64,000 nucleotides of DNA from JANMEX01 sp041751995 (lineage in GTDB: Bacteria > Pseudomonadota > Alphaproteobacteria > Rhizobiales > Rhizobiaceae): contig JBGSHY010000109.1 in assembly GCA_041751995.1 (NCBI GenBank), positions 30,432 to 94,431 on the forward strand. The letters are read 5' to 3'. Numbering within the stretch: the first letter of the stretch is position 1; each line of letters begins with the position of its first letter. This document shows, one piece after another, positions 33,978 to 43,833 of this stretch. Below the pieces are notes generated by a model, which worked only from the letters and a program-made list of their open reading frames with translations, was not told the origin of the DNA and searched no databases. The translations under genes were made by a program, and so were the position numbers.

Positions 33978-36791
33978 TCAGAAGAAACCGCGGCGCTGCC
34001 ACCAGCCGCCCTTGCGCGGCTTGTCTTCGCCGGTTGGCGCTTCCGGTTCCGGCGCGGTCGTCTCGACCATTGGTTCGGCGGGCGCTTCGACGGCTTCAAC
34101 CGTTTCCACCTTGCGGCGCGATGCGCGCGACTTCGGGGCAGGCTTGGCTTCGACCAGCGCCTCTTCGGCTTTTACCGGCTCTGCTTCGGCAACGACGGCC
34201 TCGGCGGCAACTTCAACTGACTCAACCTTGCGCTTGCGGCCACGTGGCTTGGCAATTTTCGCAATCGGCTCTTCAGGTGCGGTTTCTTCGGCTGCAACTT
34301 CAACGTCGGGCGCTGACACAGGTTCGGCAACAGCTTCAACAGGCGCATCTTCCGTTGCTTCTACAGACGTGTCTTCCGATCCATCCTTGTTGCGGCGTCC
34401 GCCACGACGGCCGCGGCGACGCTTCTTGCGCTCGCGTTCTGCGGCTTCTTCGCTTTCGGTTGTTACAGAGACTGCAACAGCTTCGGCGCCAACGGCTTCG
34501 TCCGAACCATTGTCGTCATCGCCATCGTCGTCGCCGGACTCGTCCGAATTGTCGGAAGTACCTTCGATCAGAACGCCATTCTGGTCACGCTGCTCTTCGC
34601 CGCGGTTGCGTCCGCGCCGACGACGGCGGCGCTTGCGGCGCGGCTCGCCCTCAGCGTTGCCATTTCCGTTGCGCGGCGGCTGTTCAGACTTCGGTTGGGC
34701 AACAACCTCTTCCGCGGATTCAGTTTCAACGGTTTCGACTTCTTCCGGCTCTTCAACCGTCAAATCAGCCTGATCTTCAGGCGTTTCTTCATATGCGGGC
34801 AACAGGGGCCCGCGCGGCACGCCGGAGGCCGGGCCACCACGGTCGATCACGACATGCTGCGGCCCAACCTTGTCGTCGGCCTCAAGCGTGATGTGAACGC
34901 CAAAACGCTGTTCAAGATCGGTGATGCTGTCCCGCTTCTGGTTGAGGACATAGAGCGCTGTTGCAACGGACGTCTTGACGATGATGTCGTTCGTCGCGCT
35001 GCGCAGCAGGAATTCTTCGATCGTGCGGATGACGTGCAAGCCGACCGAAGACTGCGAGCGCACATGGCCGGTGCCGCCGCAGTGGGCGCAAACCTGCATC
35101 GTGCTTTCAAGCACCGAGGCGCGGATGCGCTGGCGCGACATTTCCAACAGGCCGAAGTGCGATATCCGGCCAACCTGAATGCGGGCGCGGTCGTTCTTCA
35201 GATTGTCCTTAAGGCGCTTCTCGACTGCGCGGTTGTTGCGCTTTTCTTCCATGTCGATGAAGTCGATGACGATGAGACCGGCAAGATCTCGCAGCCGAAG
35301 CTGCCGGGCGACTTCTTCTGCGGCTTCCAAGTTGGTCTGCAGGGCGGTGTCTTCAATCGAGTGTTCGCGGGTAGAACGGCCCGAGTTCACGTCGACGGAC
35401 ACCAGAGCTTCCGTCTGGTTGATGATGATGTAGCCGCCGGACTTCAGCGTCACCTGCGGCTGCAGCATCTTGTCGAGATGGCCTTCAATGCCGGCGCGGG
35501 CGAAGATCGGCGTCGGTTCACGGTAGGGCTGGACCATCTTGGCATGGCTCGGCATGAGCATGCGCATGAAGTCCTTGGCCTCGCGGTAGCCGTTTTCGCC
35601 GGACACGAGGATTTCCGAGATGTCCTTGTTGTAGAGATCGCGGATCGAACGCTTGATCAGGCTGCCTTCCTCGTAGACGAGGGCTGGGGCAGAAGACTGG
35701 AGCGTCAGGTTGCGCACGGTTTCCCAGGCGCGCATCAGATATTCATAGTCGCGCTTGATTTCGACCTTGGTGCGGTTGGCGCCGGCTGTGCGCAGGATCA
35801 CGCCCATGCCCTTCGGCACTTCCAGTTCCTTGACGACTTCCTTGAGGCGCTTGCGGTCCTGCGCGCTGGTGATCTTGCGCGAAATGCCGCCGCCACGGCC
35901 GGTGTTGGGCATCAGAACCGAATAGCGGCCTGCGAGCGACAGGTAGGTGGTCAGCGCCGCGCCCTTGTTGCCGCGTTCTTCCTTGACAACCTGAACCAAG
36001 AGCACCTGACGGCGCTTGATAACTTCCTGGATCTTGTACTGCTTGCGCGAGGTGCGGCGGCGAAGCGGCATCTCTTCCATGGCGTCTTCGGCGCCAACGG
36101 ATTCGATCACTTCCAGCTCTTCGATGTGGCCATCGTCCGAACCTTCGCCATCATCGTCATTGTTTTCATGACGGCGAGCCTTGCGGTGGCGCGGCTTGTG
36201 ATCCTGGTCGCCGTCGTTTGATTCGCCTGAAGCCGAAACGTCTTCAGAAATTTCGTCAGGCTCGACGGCCATTTCCATGACGGTCGGCTGATCATCGTCC
36301 GTTTCCGGCGCATTACCAGTGTCGTCATGGCTTTCGGCAGCGTTTTCAGCACTTTCGTCCGAGTCGCCTTCCGTCTTGTCGCCATTCGATGCTTCGACGT
36401 CCTGCTGGCCGCGATTGCGGCTGCGGTCGTTGCGGTTGCGTCCGCGGTTGTTTTCGCGTTCACGGCGTGGTTCGCGCGGCTGCTCGTCTTCATCCTCGTC
36501 GTGTTCGGCGGCTTCTGCTTCAAGCAGCGCCTGACGGTCAGCGAACGGAATCTGGTAGTAGTCAGGATGGATTTCGCTGAAAGCGAGGAAACCGTGACGG
36601 TTGCCGCCATATTCGACGAAAGCGGCCTGCAGCGATGGCTCGACGCGGGTTACACGGGCAAGATAGATATTGCCGCGTATTTGCTTCTTGTGCTGCGATT
36701 CAAAGTCAAATTCTTCGATCCGGTTGCCACGGACCACGACGACGCGTGTTTCCTCCGGGTGGGAGGCGTCGATCAGCATCTTGTTGGACAT
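33978..36791 (-). CDS. rne: Ribonuclease E
   Basis: A protein of 937 residues starting MSNKMLIDASHPEETRVVVVRGNRIEEFDFES. The S1 domain begins at NIYLARVTRVEPSLQAAFVEYG and is split by a long highly charged insertion (residues 95-270), a pattern known in alphaproteobacterial RNase E. The catalytic part has the DNase I-like metal site (LVSVDVNSGRS, VIDFIDME) and the Zn-link CAHCGGTGH. The C-terminal 250 residues are disordered and rich in Arg, Glu and Ala-Pro, the scaffold that binds degradosome partners and RNA. The start at 36791 is preceded by GGGGAG; an upstream Met at 36827 is less likely. Confidence 0.95.
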   Translation of the reverse strand: MSNKMLIDASHPEETRVVVVRGNRIEEFDFESQHKKQIRGNIYLARVTRVEPSLQAAFVEYGGNRHGFLAFSEIHPDYYQIPFADRQALLEAEAAEHDEDEDEQPREPRRERENNRGRNRNDRSRNRGQQDVEASNGDKTEGDSDESAENAAESHDDTGNAPETDDDQPTVMEMAVEPDEISEDVSASGESNDGDQDHKPRHRKARRHENNDDDGEGSDDGHIEELEVIESVGAEDAMEEMPLRRRTSRKQYKIQEVIKRRQVLLVQVVKEERGNKGAALTTYLSLAGRYSVLMPNTGRGGGISRKITSAQDRKRLKEVVKELEVPKGMGVILRTAGANRTKVEIKRDYEYLMRAWETVRNLTLQSSAPALVYEEGSLIKRSIRDLYNKDISEILVSGENGYREAKDFMRMLMPSHAKMVQPYREPTPIFARAGIEGHLDKMLQPQVTLKSGGYIIINQTEALVSVDVNSGRSTREHSIEDTALQTNLEAAEEVARQLRLRDLAGLIVIDFIDMEEKRNNRAVEKRLKDNLKNDRARIQVGRISHFGLLEMSRQRIRASVLESTMQVCAHCGGTGHVRSQSSVGLHVIRTIEEFLLRSATNDIIVKTSVATALYVLNQKRDSITDLEQRFGVHITLEADDKVGPQHVVIDRGGPASGVPRGPLLPAYEETPEDQADLTVEEPEEVETVETESAEEVVAQPKSEQPPRNGNGNAEGEPRRKRRRRRRGRNRGEEQRDQNGVLIEGTSDNSDESGDDDGDDDNGSDEAVGAEAVAVSVTTESEEAAERERKKRRRGRRGGRRNKDGSEDTSVEATEDAPVEAVAEPVSAPDVEVAAEETAPEEPIAKIAKPRGRKRKVESVEVAAEAVVAEAEPVKAEEALVEAKPAPKSRASRRKVETVEAVEAPAEPMVETTAPEPEAPTGEDKPRKGGWWQRRGFF

Positions 36792-37349
36792 TTTGGAAAT
36801 ACTCCCCGGCAAGCGGGCGATCTTCACCGGCCATTCGAGCGATAACGCTGCGATTGGCGATGGTTCGGCGGCTTGCGGATAAAATTATGCTCTTCGCGGG
36901 AGATTTTGACGCAGCCAGCGGCCAGGCGGCGAAACTGCCGTCCTGAAACACACCCTCTGGCACACTAGCGATCATCTCGTTCCCGTCGAATGAACGACCC
37001 ATGTTTCGGTCCGTTTGCGGACCAGTGACGACTCTGGAAGAGCCAAGCGAATAAATTCGCCTATCTTTGCTGCAATCCGCCTCGGCGGGTTCCAGCGAGA
37101 ACCAATTTGAACCTGCCGGCCGTCTTGCGACAGTTTGCAGTCTTTTCAGCGGCTCAAAAATGTGAGCCAGCTTCATTGCCGGAAAACTCCGCCGGCCAAG
37201 CAAGATTCCTGTTCAATATAGAGGGTTGCCTGTCAAACAGGCAAGCGGCATTTGCCACATTCCTGGACAGCTGCAGTTGCGGCTTCCGCAAGGTTTGATT
37301 AACCAAACGGCGTTAGATATTTGTAAACTTCTCAGACACGGCATGGCTC
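36792..37349. other. Long divergent leader region between rne and amiC
   Basis: No gene is seen in these 558 bp. Two hairpins are visible: GGTCCG-TTTG-CGGACC at 37008-37023 and TTGCCTGT-CAA-ACAGGCAA at 37226-37244. If the promoter proposed at 37216-37245 is real, rne has a 5' leader of around 400 nt. RNase E is known in E. coli to control its own mRNA through a long 5' UTR; whether that applies here is inference. The amiC promoter should also lie here. Confidence 0.55.
37216..37245 (-). promoter_or_regulatory. Candidate rne promoter
   Basis: On the minus strand CTTGCC (37245-37240), an 18-base spacer and CTATAT (37221-37216) resemble the rhizobial housekeeping consensus CTTGAC-N17-CTATAT. 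The perfect -10 and its position upstream of rne support it, but the spacer is one base long and the -35 has one or two mismatches. A hairpin overlaps the spacer. Confidence 0.4.
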
Positions 37350-38579
37350 ATGGACTTGCAATTGAAAAACATCGCAAGAATCGCCTTTGGTATTGTGACC
37401 AAGGCTATGATTTTCGCTGTTTTTTGCCCTGTTTTCCTCGCCCAAGCCCAGGGGAATTTCCAGCAGACCGCCATCAACGCCCGCTTTGTCGGTGACGCCA
37501 AGTCGCTGCGGCTTGAAATTGAATTTGACAAGCGGCCTGAGGCCATTCCCAGTCTTTTGGCCGCGCCATACAGGCTTGTCCTCGACATGCCCGAAACCCT
37601 TTTTGCGTTGGACCACGGCAGCGCGCCAAGTGGCGGATTGATTGCATCTTACCGGTATGGGCTTATGCAGGCTGGTCGGTCGCGCATGGTATTGGCGATG
37701 AACGGGCCGTTTTCCGCATCCTTGCCACAAATTGCCCCATCTCAAGACGGCAAACGCCACGTCCTGTCCATTGAGTTGAAATCGGCGACCGCCAAGACGT
37801 TCAACACCGCCATCGCCAATCAAATCATGACAACGTCATCCGTTGCGGGCGGAAAAGAAGACCGTGTTGGCCAAACAAAAACCGCCAAGCCGTTCACCAT
37901 TGTCATTGACCCGGGTCATGGAGGAATTGACGGAGGCGCGACGGGCATCAACGGGACTGTTGAAAAAGCAGTGACATTGACCTTTGCCCGCGAATTGAAG
38001 GAACGGCTCAGTTCTCTTCCCGGCGTCAGGATATTCCTTACGCGCGACGATGATCGCTTCATTGCGCTGGACGAGCGGGTCCGGATCGCACGGCAGCTTG
38101 ATGCATCACTGTTCGTGTCGATCCATGCCGATACGATTCGCGACAAGACCTTGCGCGGTGCAACCGTTTATACGCTTTCGGACAAGGCGTCTGACGAGGT
38201 AGCCCATGCGGTTGCACAACAGGAAAATCTCTCCGATGCAATTGGCGGCGTTGAAGTCATTGTTGAAGACCAGAATGTTGCGGACATTCTAATCGATCTC
38301 ACGCGGCGGGAAACGATGCAATTTTCGGTCAAATTTGCACGTGCTTTGGTCGAATCAATCCAGAAAAAAGCCAAGACAATCAATCATCCACATCGCTCCG
38401 CCGGCTTCAGGGTGCTGAAAGCGCCGGATGTTCCATCGGTGCTGGTTGAACTGGGTTATTTATCCAATCCGGAGGACGAAAAGTCAGTTTCTGATCCGGT
38501 GTGGCGACATAATGTCTTGGACGAAATGGCCAAGGCGATTGGTGCATACGCTTCAGAGCAGTTGCTTGTTCGCCAGTAA
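37350..38579 (+). CDS. amiC: N-acetylmuramoyl-L-alanine amidase (AMIN + Amidase_3)
   Basis: A protein of 409 residues. It cleaves the amide bond between MurNAc and the peptide during cell separation, in the periplasm. After a signal segment (FGIVTKAMIFAVFCPVFLAQAQ) comes an AMIN domain (residues 35-135), which binds the wall, and an Amidase_3 domain (residues 180-405) with zinc ligands in VIDPGHGGIDGGA, the Glu of GTVEKAVTL, the His of FVSIHADTI, and the catalytic Glu of VPSVLVELGYLSN. It precedes PBP1A, as in other rhizobia. Confidence 0.94.
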   Translation: MDLQLKNIARIAFGIVTKAMIFAVFCPVFLAQAQGNFQQTAINARFVGDAKSLRLEIEFDKRPEAIPSLLAAPYRLVLDMPETLFALDHGSAPSGGLIASYRYGLMQAGRSRMVLAMNGPFSASLPQIAPSQDGKRHVLSIELKSATAKTFNTAIANQIMTTSSVAGGKEDRVGQTKTAKPFTIVIDPGHGGIDGGATGINGTVEKAVTLTFARELKERLSSLPGVRIFLTRDDDRFIALDERVRIARQLDASLFVSIHADTIRDKTLRGATVYTLSDKASDEVAHAVAQQENLSDAIGGVEVIVEDQNVADILIDLTRRETMQFSVKFARALVESIQKKAKTINHPHRSAGFRVLKAPDVPSVLVELGYLSNPEDEKSVSDPVWRHNVLDEMAKAIGAYASEQLLVRQ

Positions 38580-38775
38580 GGGTTGATTTCGGCGTCAGGT
38601 TGTTGCTTTTGCGCCATGGTCGGCTTTCGCCAAATCACGTATCATGCGTTCAGATTCTGCTGGAAGTTCACGGGATTGCCGCATTTGTCGGCAAATGGGT
38701 CAACGAAGAAAAGATATCCGGATTTTTCACTGTGTGGTGCCGGAACAAGGGGGTGGTGGGCCACCCGGGGATCAG

Positions 38776-41232
38776 ATGATCAGACTGCTCGGCTATTTCT
38801 TTGGCATTGGCGCCCTGCTTTTCCTTCTCGTGGCGGGAGGCATCGGGCTTTATGTCGGGCGGCTTTCAAAGGATTTGCCGGATTACCAGGTTTTGGCCGA
38901 ATACCAGCCACCGGTGACGACCCGCGTTCACTCTGTCGATGGCGCGTTGATGGGGGAGTTCGCTCACCAGAAGCGGCTTTATCTGCCCATCCAGGCGGTT
39001 CCCGACATGGTCAAGGCCGCCTTTATCTCTGCTGAAGACAAGAACTTCTACGACCATCCCGGCATCGATATGTACGGACTTGCACGGGCCATTGCGACGA
39101 ACGTCCAAAATATCGGCTCGGGAAAACGTCCGATCGGCGCGTCGACGATCACGCAGCAAGTTGCCAAGAATTTTCTTCTGTCTTCGGATCAGACTATCGA
39201 CCGCAAGATCAAGGAAGCAATTCTATCGCTGCGAATCGAGCAGGCCTATTCAAAAGACCGCATCCTAGAGCTCTATCTCAACGAGATTTTCTTCGGACTG
39301 AACTCTTACGGCATCGCGGGCGCCGCGCTGACTTATTTCGACAAATCCGTCAATGAGCTGACACTGCCGGAGGCGGCGTATCTTGCGGCGCTTCCCAAAG
39401 GGCCATCGAACTATCATCCGTTCCGCCAGACTGACCGAGCCATTGAACGCCGCAATTATGTCATCGACCAAATGGTTGATAATAAATATGTGACGCCTGC
39501 AGATGCGATTGAAGCGAAGAAATTGCCGCTCGGTGTCAACCTGCGCAGTGGGGGCTCCACAGTCTTCGCCGCCGAGTATTTTACCGAAGAGGTTCGTCGC
39601 GAAATCGTTGCGCGCTATGGCGAAGAGGCGCTTTACGAGGGCGGGCTTTCGGTCCGCACGACGCTTGATCCGAAGCTGCAGGTGCTTGCCCGCACGGCCA
39701 TGCATCGCGGCTTGATTAAGTTTGACGAGCAGCAGGGTTACCGCGGTGCTTTCAAGACGATTGACATGAGCTCTGACTGGGGCAAGCCGCTCAGTGAAAT
39801 TGAGAATTTCTATGATTTGCCTGAATGGCAGTTGGCGGCAGTGCTGGATGTAACCGAAGCCGGGGCAACTCTCGGGCTAAAGCCATCAAAAGATGTATCC
39901 GGCGTCTTGTCGGACAAACGCGAACAAATCAGTTTGAGCCCTGAAAATTTCAAATGGGCAATGACCCTGCGCGTTGAAGGCAAACGCGCCAAGGCTAAGA
40001 CGTTTGGTGATGTTCTCCATGTCGGCGATGTCGTGTTCGTCGAAAAGAACGAAGAGGGCAATTGGCGGCTGCGGCAGCTTCCCGCGGTCTCGGGCGCGCT
40101 TGTCGCGATGGATCCGCATACGGGCCGCGTGCTGGCGATGATTGGCGGGTTTTCCTACGCCCAATCTGAATTCAACCGTGCGACACAGGCGATGCGCCAG
40201 CCGGGTTCTTCGTTCAAGCCGTTCGTCTATGCTGCTGCGCTGGACAATGGCTATACGCCTGCGTCCGTGGTTCTTGATGCGCCGATCAGCATCGAACAGG
40301 GTGGATCGCTCGGAACCTGGACGCCAAAGAACTATTCCGGCAAGCCTGCAGGCCCTTCAACGCTTCGCGGCGGCATCGAACAGTCGCGAAACCTGATGAC
40401 TGTGCGTCTCGCCAAAGACATGGGCATGAAACTGGTCGCTGAATATGCCGAACGGTTTGGTGTTTACGACAAGATGATGCCTGTCCTTTCCATGGTTCTT
40501 GGCGCTGGCGAAACAACGGACATGCGCATGGTTTCGGCATTTTCCGTGTTCGCAAACGGCGGGCGGGCCATCAAACCGTCGCTGATTGACCGCATTCAGG
40601 ACCGCTTTGGCAAAACCATTTTCAAGCACGATGAAAGAGGCTGTGAAGGCTGCGCGGCAACCAGTTGGCTTGACCAACCGGAGCCGGAACTGGTCGACAA
40701 CCGCGATCAAGTGCTTGATCCGATGACCGCCTACCAGGTTACTTCAATGCTGGAAGGTGTCGTCAAGCGCGGCACCGCGGCCAACATCAAGGACATTGGC
40801 TTCCCGACCGCAGGCAAGACCGGCACGACCAACGAAGAAAAAGACGCGTGGTTTATCGGCTACACACCGGATTTGGTTACCGGCATTTTCATCGGCTATG
40901 ACCAGCCGACACCGATGGGCAAGGGTTCAACCGGCGGGGCACTTGCCGCACCGATTTTCAAGGAATTCATGCAGAAGGCCCTGGAAAACAAGCCTGCTGT
41001 TGACTTCCGCGTTCCGGAAGGCATGACGGTCGTCGCCATCGACCGCAAGACGGGCATGAATGCATTTGGCGAAGGCCCGGGCGTGATCATGGAAGCTTTC
41101 AAGCCGGGGACAGGCCCTGCTGATTCCTATTCCGTCATTGGCATTGAAGATATCGCCATCCAGGAAAATGGACCGCAGGTTTCACCGACGGCGACCAAAG
41201 TCATCGAGTCTGGCGGCGGCGGGCTTTTCTAG
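38776..41232 (+). CDS. mrcA: Penicillin-binding protein 1A
   Basis: A bifunctional peptidoglycan synthase of 818 residues from the ATG at 38776 (the frame is open to 38644, but that part is not PBP-like). An N-terminal membrane helix (YFFGIGALLFLLVAGGIGLYVG) is followed by the GT51 transglycosylase domain with catalytic Glu in ISAEDKNFYDHPGID and GASTITQQVAKNF. The transpeptidase domain has the serine in PGSSFKPFVYAAAL, SRN in EQSRNLMTV, and KTGTT. The class A layout is complete. It builds glycan strands and crosslinks in the inner membrane. Confidence 0.95.
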   Translation: MIRLLGYFFGIGALLFLLVAGGIGLYVGRLSKDLPDYQVLAEYQPPVTTRVHSVDGALMGEFAHQKRLYLPIQAVPDMVKAAFISAEDKNFYDHPGIDMYGLARAIATNVQNIGSGKRPIGASTITQQVAKNFLLSSDQTIDRKIKEAILSLRIEQAYSKDRILELYLNEIFFGLNSYGIAGAALTYFDKSVNELTLPEAAYLAALPKGPSNYHPFRQTDRAIERRNYVIDQMVDNKYVTPADAIEAKKLPLGVNLRSGGSTVFAAEYFTEEVRREIVARYGEEALYEGGLSVRTTLDPKLQVLARTAMHRGLIKFDEQQGYRGAFKTIDMSSDWGKPLSEIENFYDLPEWQLAAVLDVTEAGATLGLKPSKDVSGVLSDKREQISLSPENFKWAMTLRVEGKRAKAKTFGDVLHVGDVVFVEKNEEGNWRLRQLPAVSGALVAMDPHTGRVLAMIGGFSYAQSEFNRATQAMRQPGSSFKPFVYAAALDNGYTPASVVLDAPISIEQGGSLGTWTPKNYSGKPAGPSTLRGGIEQSRNLMTVRLAKDMGMKLVAEYAERFGVYDKMMPVLSMVLGAGETTDMRMVSAFSVFANGGRAIKPSLIDRIQDRFGKTIFKHDERGCEGCAATSWLDQPEPELVDNRDQVLDPMTAYQVTSMLEGVVKRGTAANIKDIGFPTAGKTGTTNEEKDAWFIGYTPDLVTGIFIGYDQPTPMGKGSTGGALAAPIFKEFMQKALENKPAVDFRVPEGMTVVAIDRKTGMNAFGEGPGVIMEAFKPGTGPADSYSVIGIEDIAIQENGPQVSPTATKVIESGGGGLF

Positions 41233-41310
41233 GACACTTCAGCTTTACACTGTGCGGACCCGACACTATGGTCCGCGCGATTTTCATTTTGACAATTCAG
41301 GAAGACAAGA

Positions 41311-42439
41311 ATGCGCGCGGAAATGGAGACCTTGGTCGACGAGATCAAGCAGGCAATCAGCCTGCTGAGGAGGCATCTTTGACTGGGATCAGGCACTCAA
41401 ACGGCTTGGTTATCTGAACGAACGCGCCGAAGATCCGGCACTGTGGAACAATGCTCAGGAAGCACAGGAACTGATGCGTGAGCGCCAGGAACTTGATGAT
41501 TCCATCGCCTCTGTCCGAAAACTCGAATCTTCACTCCAAGACAATGTGGAGATGATCGGCCTTGGCGAAGAAGAGGGTGATGCAGGCATCATCTCAGAGG
41601 CGGAGCAATCAATCCGCGCGATTGCCGCTGAGGTGAGCAAGCGTCAGGTTGAATCCCTTCTTGCCGGCGAAGCCGACAAGAATGATGCCTATCTGGAAGT
41701 CCACGCCGGAGCCGGCGGCACCGAAAGTCAGGACTGGGCGTCGATGCTGCTGCGCATGTATACGCGCTGGGCCGAACGGAAGCGGATGAAGGTCGAGTTG
41801 CTTGAGTATCATGACGGCGAAGAGGCCGGCATCAAATCGGCAACGCTGCTGATCAAGGGACACAACGCCTATGGCTGGCTGAAGACGGAATCGGGCGTTC
41901 ATCGTCTGGTCCGGATTTCGCCTTATGATTCGAATGCGCGTCGCCACACTTCGTTTTCGAGCGCCTGGGTTTACCCTGTCGTCGACGATTCCATTGATAT
42001 CGACGTCAAGGAATCCGACTGCCGCATTGACACTTACCGCTCATCCGGCGCGGGCGGCCAGCACGTCAACACGACTGACTCCGCCGTGCGCATCACCCAC
42101 ATACCGACGAATATTGTTGTCCAGTGTCAGGCTGACCGCTCACAGCACAAGAACCGGGCTACCGCTTGGTCAATGCTGCGCGCGCGCCTCTATGAGCATG
42201 AATTGGAAAAGCGCGAAGCGGCCGCCAACAAGGAAGCCTCGTCCAAGACCGATATCGGCTGGGGCCACCAGATACGCTCCTACGTGATGCAGCCATACCA
42301 AATGGTGAAAGACCTGCGCACCGGGTTCGAAAGCTCCGCACCGCAAGATGTGCTTGATGGAGACCTGGATGGTTTCATGGAAGCCTCGCTTGCGCAGCGC
42401 GTTCATGGCGGCAATTCCGACGTACAAGATATCGATTGA
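41311..42439 (+). CDS. prfB: Peptide chain release factor 2 (programmed frameshift)
   Basis: The gene starts at ATG 41311 (GGAAG upstream), reads 23 codons to CTT at 41377-41379, meets a TGA at 41380-41382, and continues in the +1 frame from GAC at 41381 to 42439, giving 375 residues. The slip site AGG AGG CAT CTT TGA C is the classic RF2 autoregulatory site, where low RF2 favours frameshifting. RF2 ends translation at UGA and UAA. The GGQ motif is in SSGAGGQHVNTT. The stop-codon recognition loop reads SPYDS where E. coli has SPFDS. It follows PBP1A on the same strand. Confidence 0.96.
41368..41383 (+). promoter_or_regulatory. prfB: prfB programmed +1 frameshift site
   Basis: AGGAGG (internal Shine-Dalgarno) is followed by CAT, then CTT TGA C. 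Spacing is as in E. coli prfB: the SD pairs with the 16S rRNA just upstream of the slippery CUU, while the poor UGA-C stop context lets the ribosome shift by one. Without the shift the protein would stop after 23 residues. Confidence 0.95.
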
Positions 42440-42447
42440 AAACATTG

Positions 42448-42468
42448 CCGCCCTGCTTTGCAGGGCGG
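42448..42468. terminator. Hairpin between convergent prfB and M23 genes
   Basis: A perfect 9-bp stem CCGCCCTGC / GCAGGGCGG with a TTT loop lies in the 33-bp gap between two convergent genes. There is no T-run on either side, so it may end transcription weakly or serve only to protect mRNA ends. Confidence 0.5.
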
Positions 42469-42472
42469 ACGA

Positions 42473-43735
42473 CTACATCAACGAGGAAATCTTGCGGCCG
42501 ATGTTCAGGTAACGCCAGGGATCAAGCGGATTGTTGTCGAGCCGGATCTCATAGTGCAAATGCGGGCCGGTTGAACGTCCTGTGCTGCCGACTTTTCCGA
42601 TCACGTCGCCGGCGGCGATTTTGTCGCCTTCCTGCACCAAAATGCGGCTGAGGTGACCATAGCGTGTCACCAGGCCGCCCTTGTGGCGGATTTCGACCAT
42701 ATTGCCGTAACCGCCCTTGACGCCGGCTGTGACCACGATACCTGAAGCTGGCGCATTGACCAGATGACCGGTTTCAGCGCGGAAATCGATGCCGGCATGG
42801 AAAGCCTCGCTGCCGAGCAGTGGATCCTTGCGGTAGCCGAAGCGGCTGGTGATGTCTGCTCCGGGCACGGGATTGGCAATTGGAAATCGTTTGGCCTGCG
42901 ACTTGACGCTGTCGAGTTTGGTCAGCGCCAGATCAAGATTGTCGACTTCCTTGTCAAAAGCGGTGATTTTCATGCCCTCGCTGGCGGGGATGAACGGACC
43001 GCCTTCAGCCAAATCCTGTGCGTCTGCAACCGGCAAGCCGCCCGACTTCAGCGCGGTCTGGATTTCATCTGCTGTTGATTTTGCCTCTTCGGCCAAGGAT
43101 CGAATTTCCGCCAACTGACGTGCTTCGATGTCCTTGATAGAATGGGAAACTGAGGCAAACAATTCGTCGGCCTTATCGGCTGCGGATTTCTCCATTGCAC
43201 GGCTTTTGCCGCCGAAAATCCCGGCCAACAAAGACTTCGATGGCTCACTGGTGATTGAACCCAATATGGCTGCGCCGGGCTTGTCGGCAGGGACCGGAAT
43301 GCTTCCAGTCTTGGTGTTGTCTCGGGCGCGATCAAGCAGCGGTCCAAGGCGGCCAGTGCGTGACGACAATTGATCCTGACGATCCAGAAGCTCGGCGACC
43401 TTCGTTTCCATCATCTGCTGGTCGAGAAGTTGGCGGGACGTAATGCGGTCGACCTGCGCGCGGAGCGCTGCGATGCGGTCCTCATAGGCTTGCTGAATTC
43501 TGGCTTGCCTTGAAACGGTTGCTCCGATCAAATCGTCGCGTAACACGAGATAGGAGGTGGCCAGAAGATATCCAACGGCAATTGCAGACAGAAACGCCCC
43601 GATGGACATTGTCAGCCAAGGTTTGACTGTAAAATGGCTGACATTGTCACCATGGGCGATGATGATCGTGTGTGGCTCGCGCCTTTTGCCGAAAACAGGC
43701 TGGCTTGCAGAATTTGCACCACGATTTGCCGACAT
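42473..43735 (-). CDS. M23 family (LytM-type) metallopeptidase
   Basis: A protein of 420 residues from the ATG at 43735. One membrane helix (WLTMSIGAFLSAIAVGYLLATSYLVL, near 45-70) follows a short cytoplasmic part; a coiled-coil (RQARIQQAYEDRIAALRAQVDRI...) comes next. The C-terminal LytM domain has FGYRKDPLLGSEAFHAGIDF, YGHLSRI and GPHLHYEIRLDN with the zinc ligands H, D and HxH. Such proteins cut peptide crosslinks or activate amidases, and AmiC is encoded nearby. It is convergent with prfB. Confidence 0.9.
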   Translation of the reverse strand: MSANRGANSASQPVFGKRREPHTIIIAHGDNVSHFTVKPWLTMSIGAFLSAIAVGYLLATSYLVLRDDLIGATVSRQARIQQAYEDRIAALRAQVDRITSRQLLDQQMMETKVAELLDRQDQLSSRTGRLGPLLDRARDNTKTGSIPVPADKPGAAILGSITSEPSKSLLAGIFGGKSRAMEKSAADKADELFASVSHSIKDIEARQLAEIRSLAEEAKSTADEIQTALKSGGLPVADAQDLAEGGPFIPASEGMKITAFDKEVDNLDLALTKLDSVKSQAKRFPIANPVPGADITSRFGYRKDPLLGSEAFHAGIDFRAETGHLVNAPASGIVVTAGVKGGYGNMVEIRHKGGLVTRYGHLSRILVQEGDKIAAGDVIGKVGSTGRSTGPHLHYEIRLDNNPLDPWRYLNIGRKISSLM

Positions 43736-43833
43736 GTGAAAGCACCGCACTAACTGACTGATGCATGCAATTAGAGCCTGTTATGGTTAACATTCCCTTT
43801 TGATGCAGCGCGTGCGTGTAGCGAGCGCTTGCT

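Noticed and set aside
34695..36221. 508-codon plus-strand frame
   Set aside because: It is antisense to rne, whose catalytic motifs are clear.
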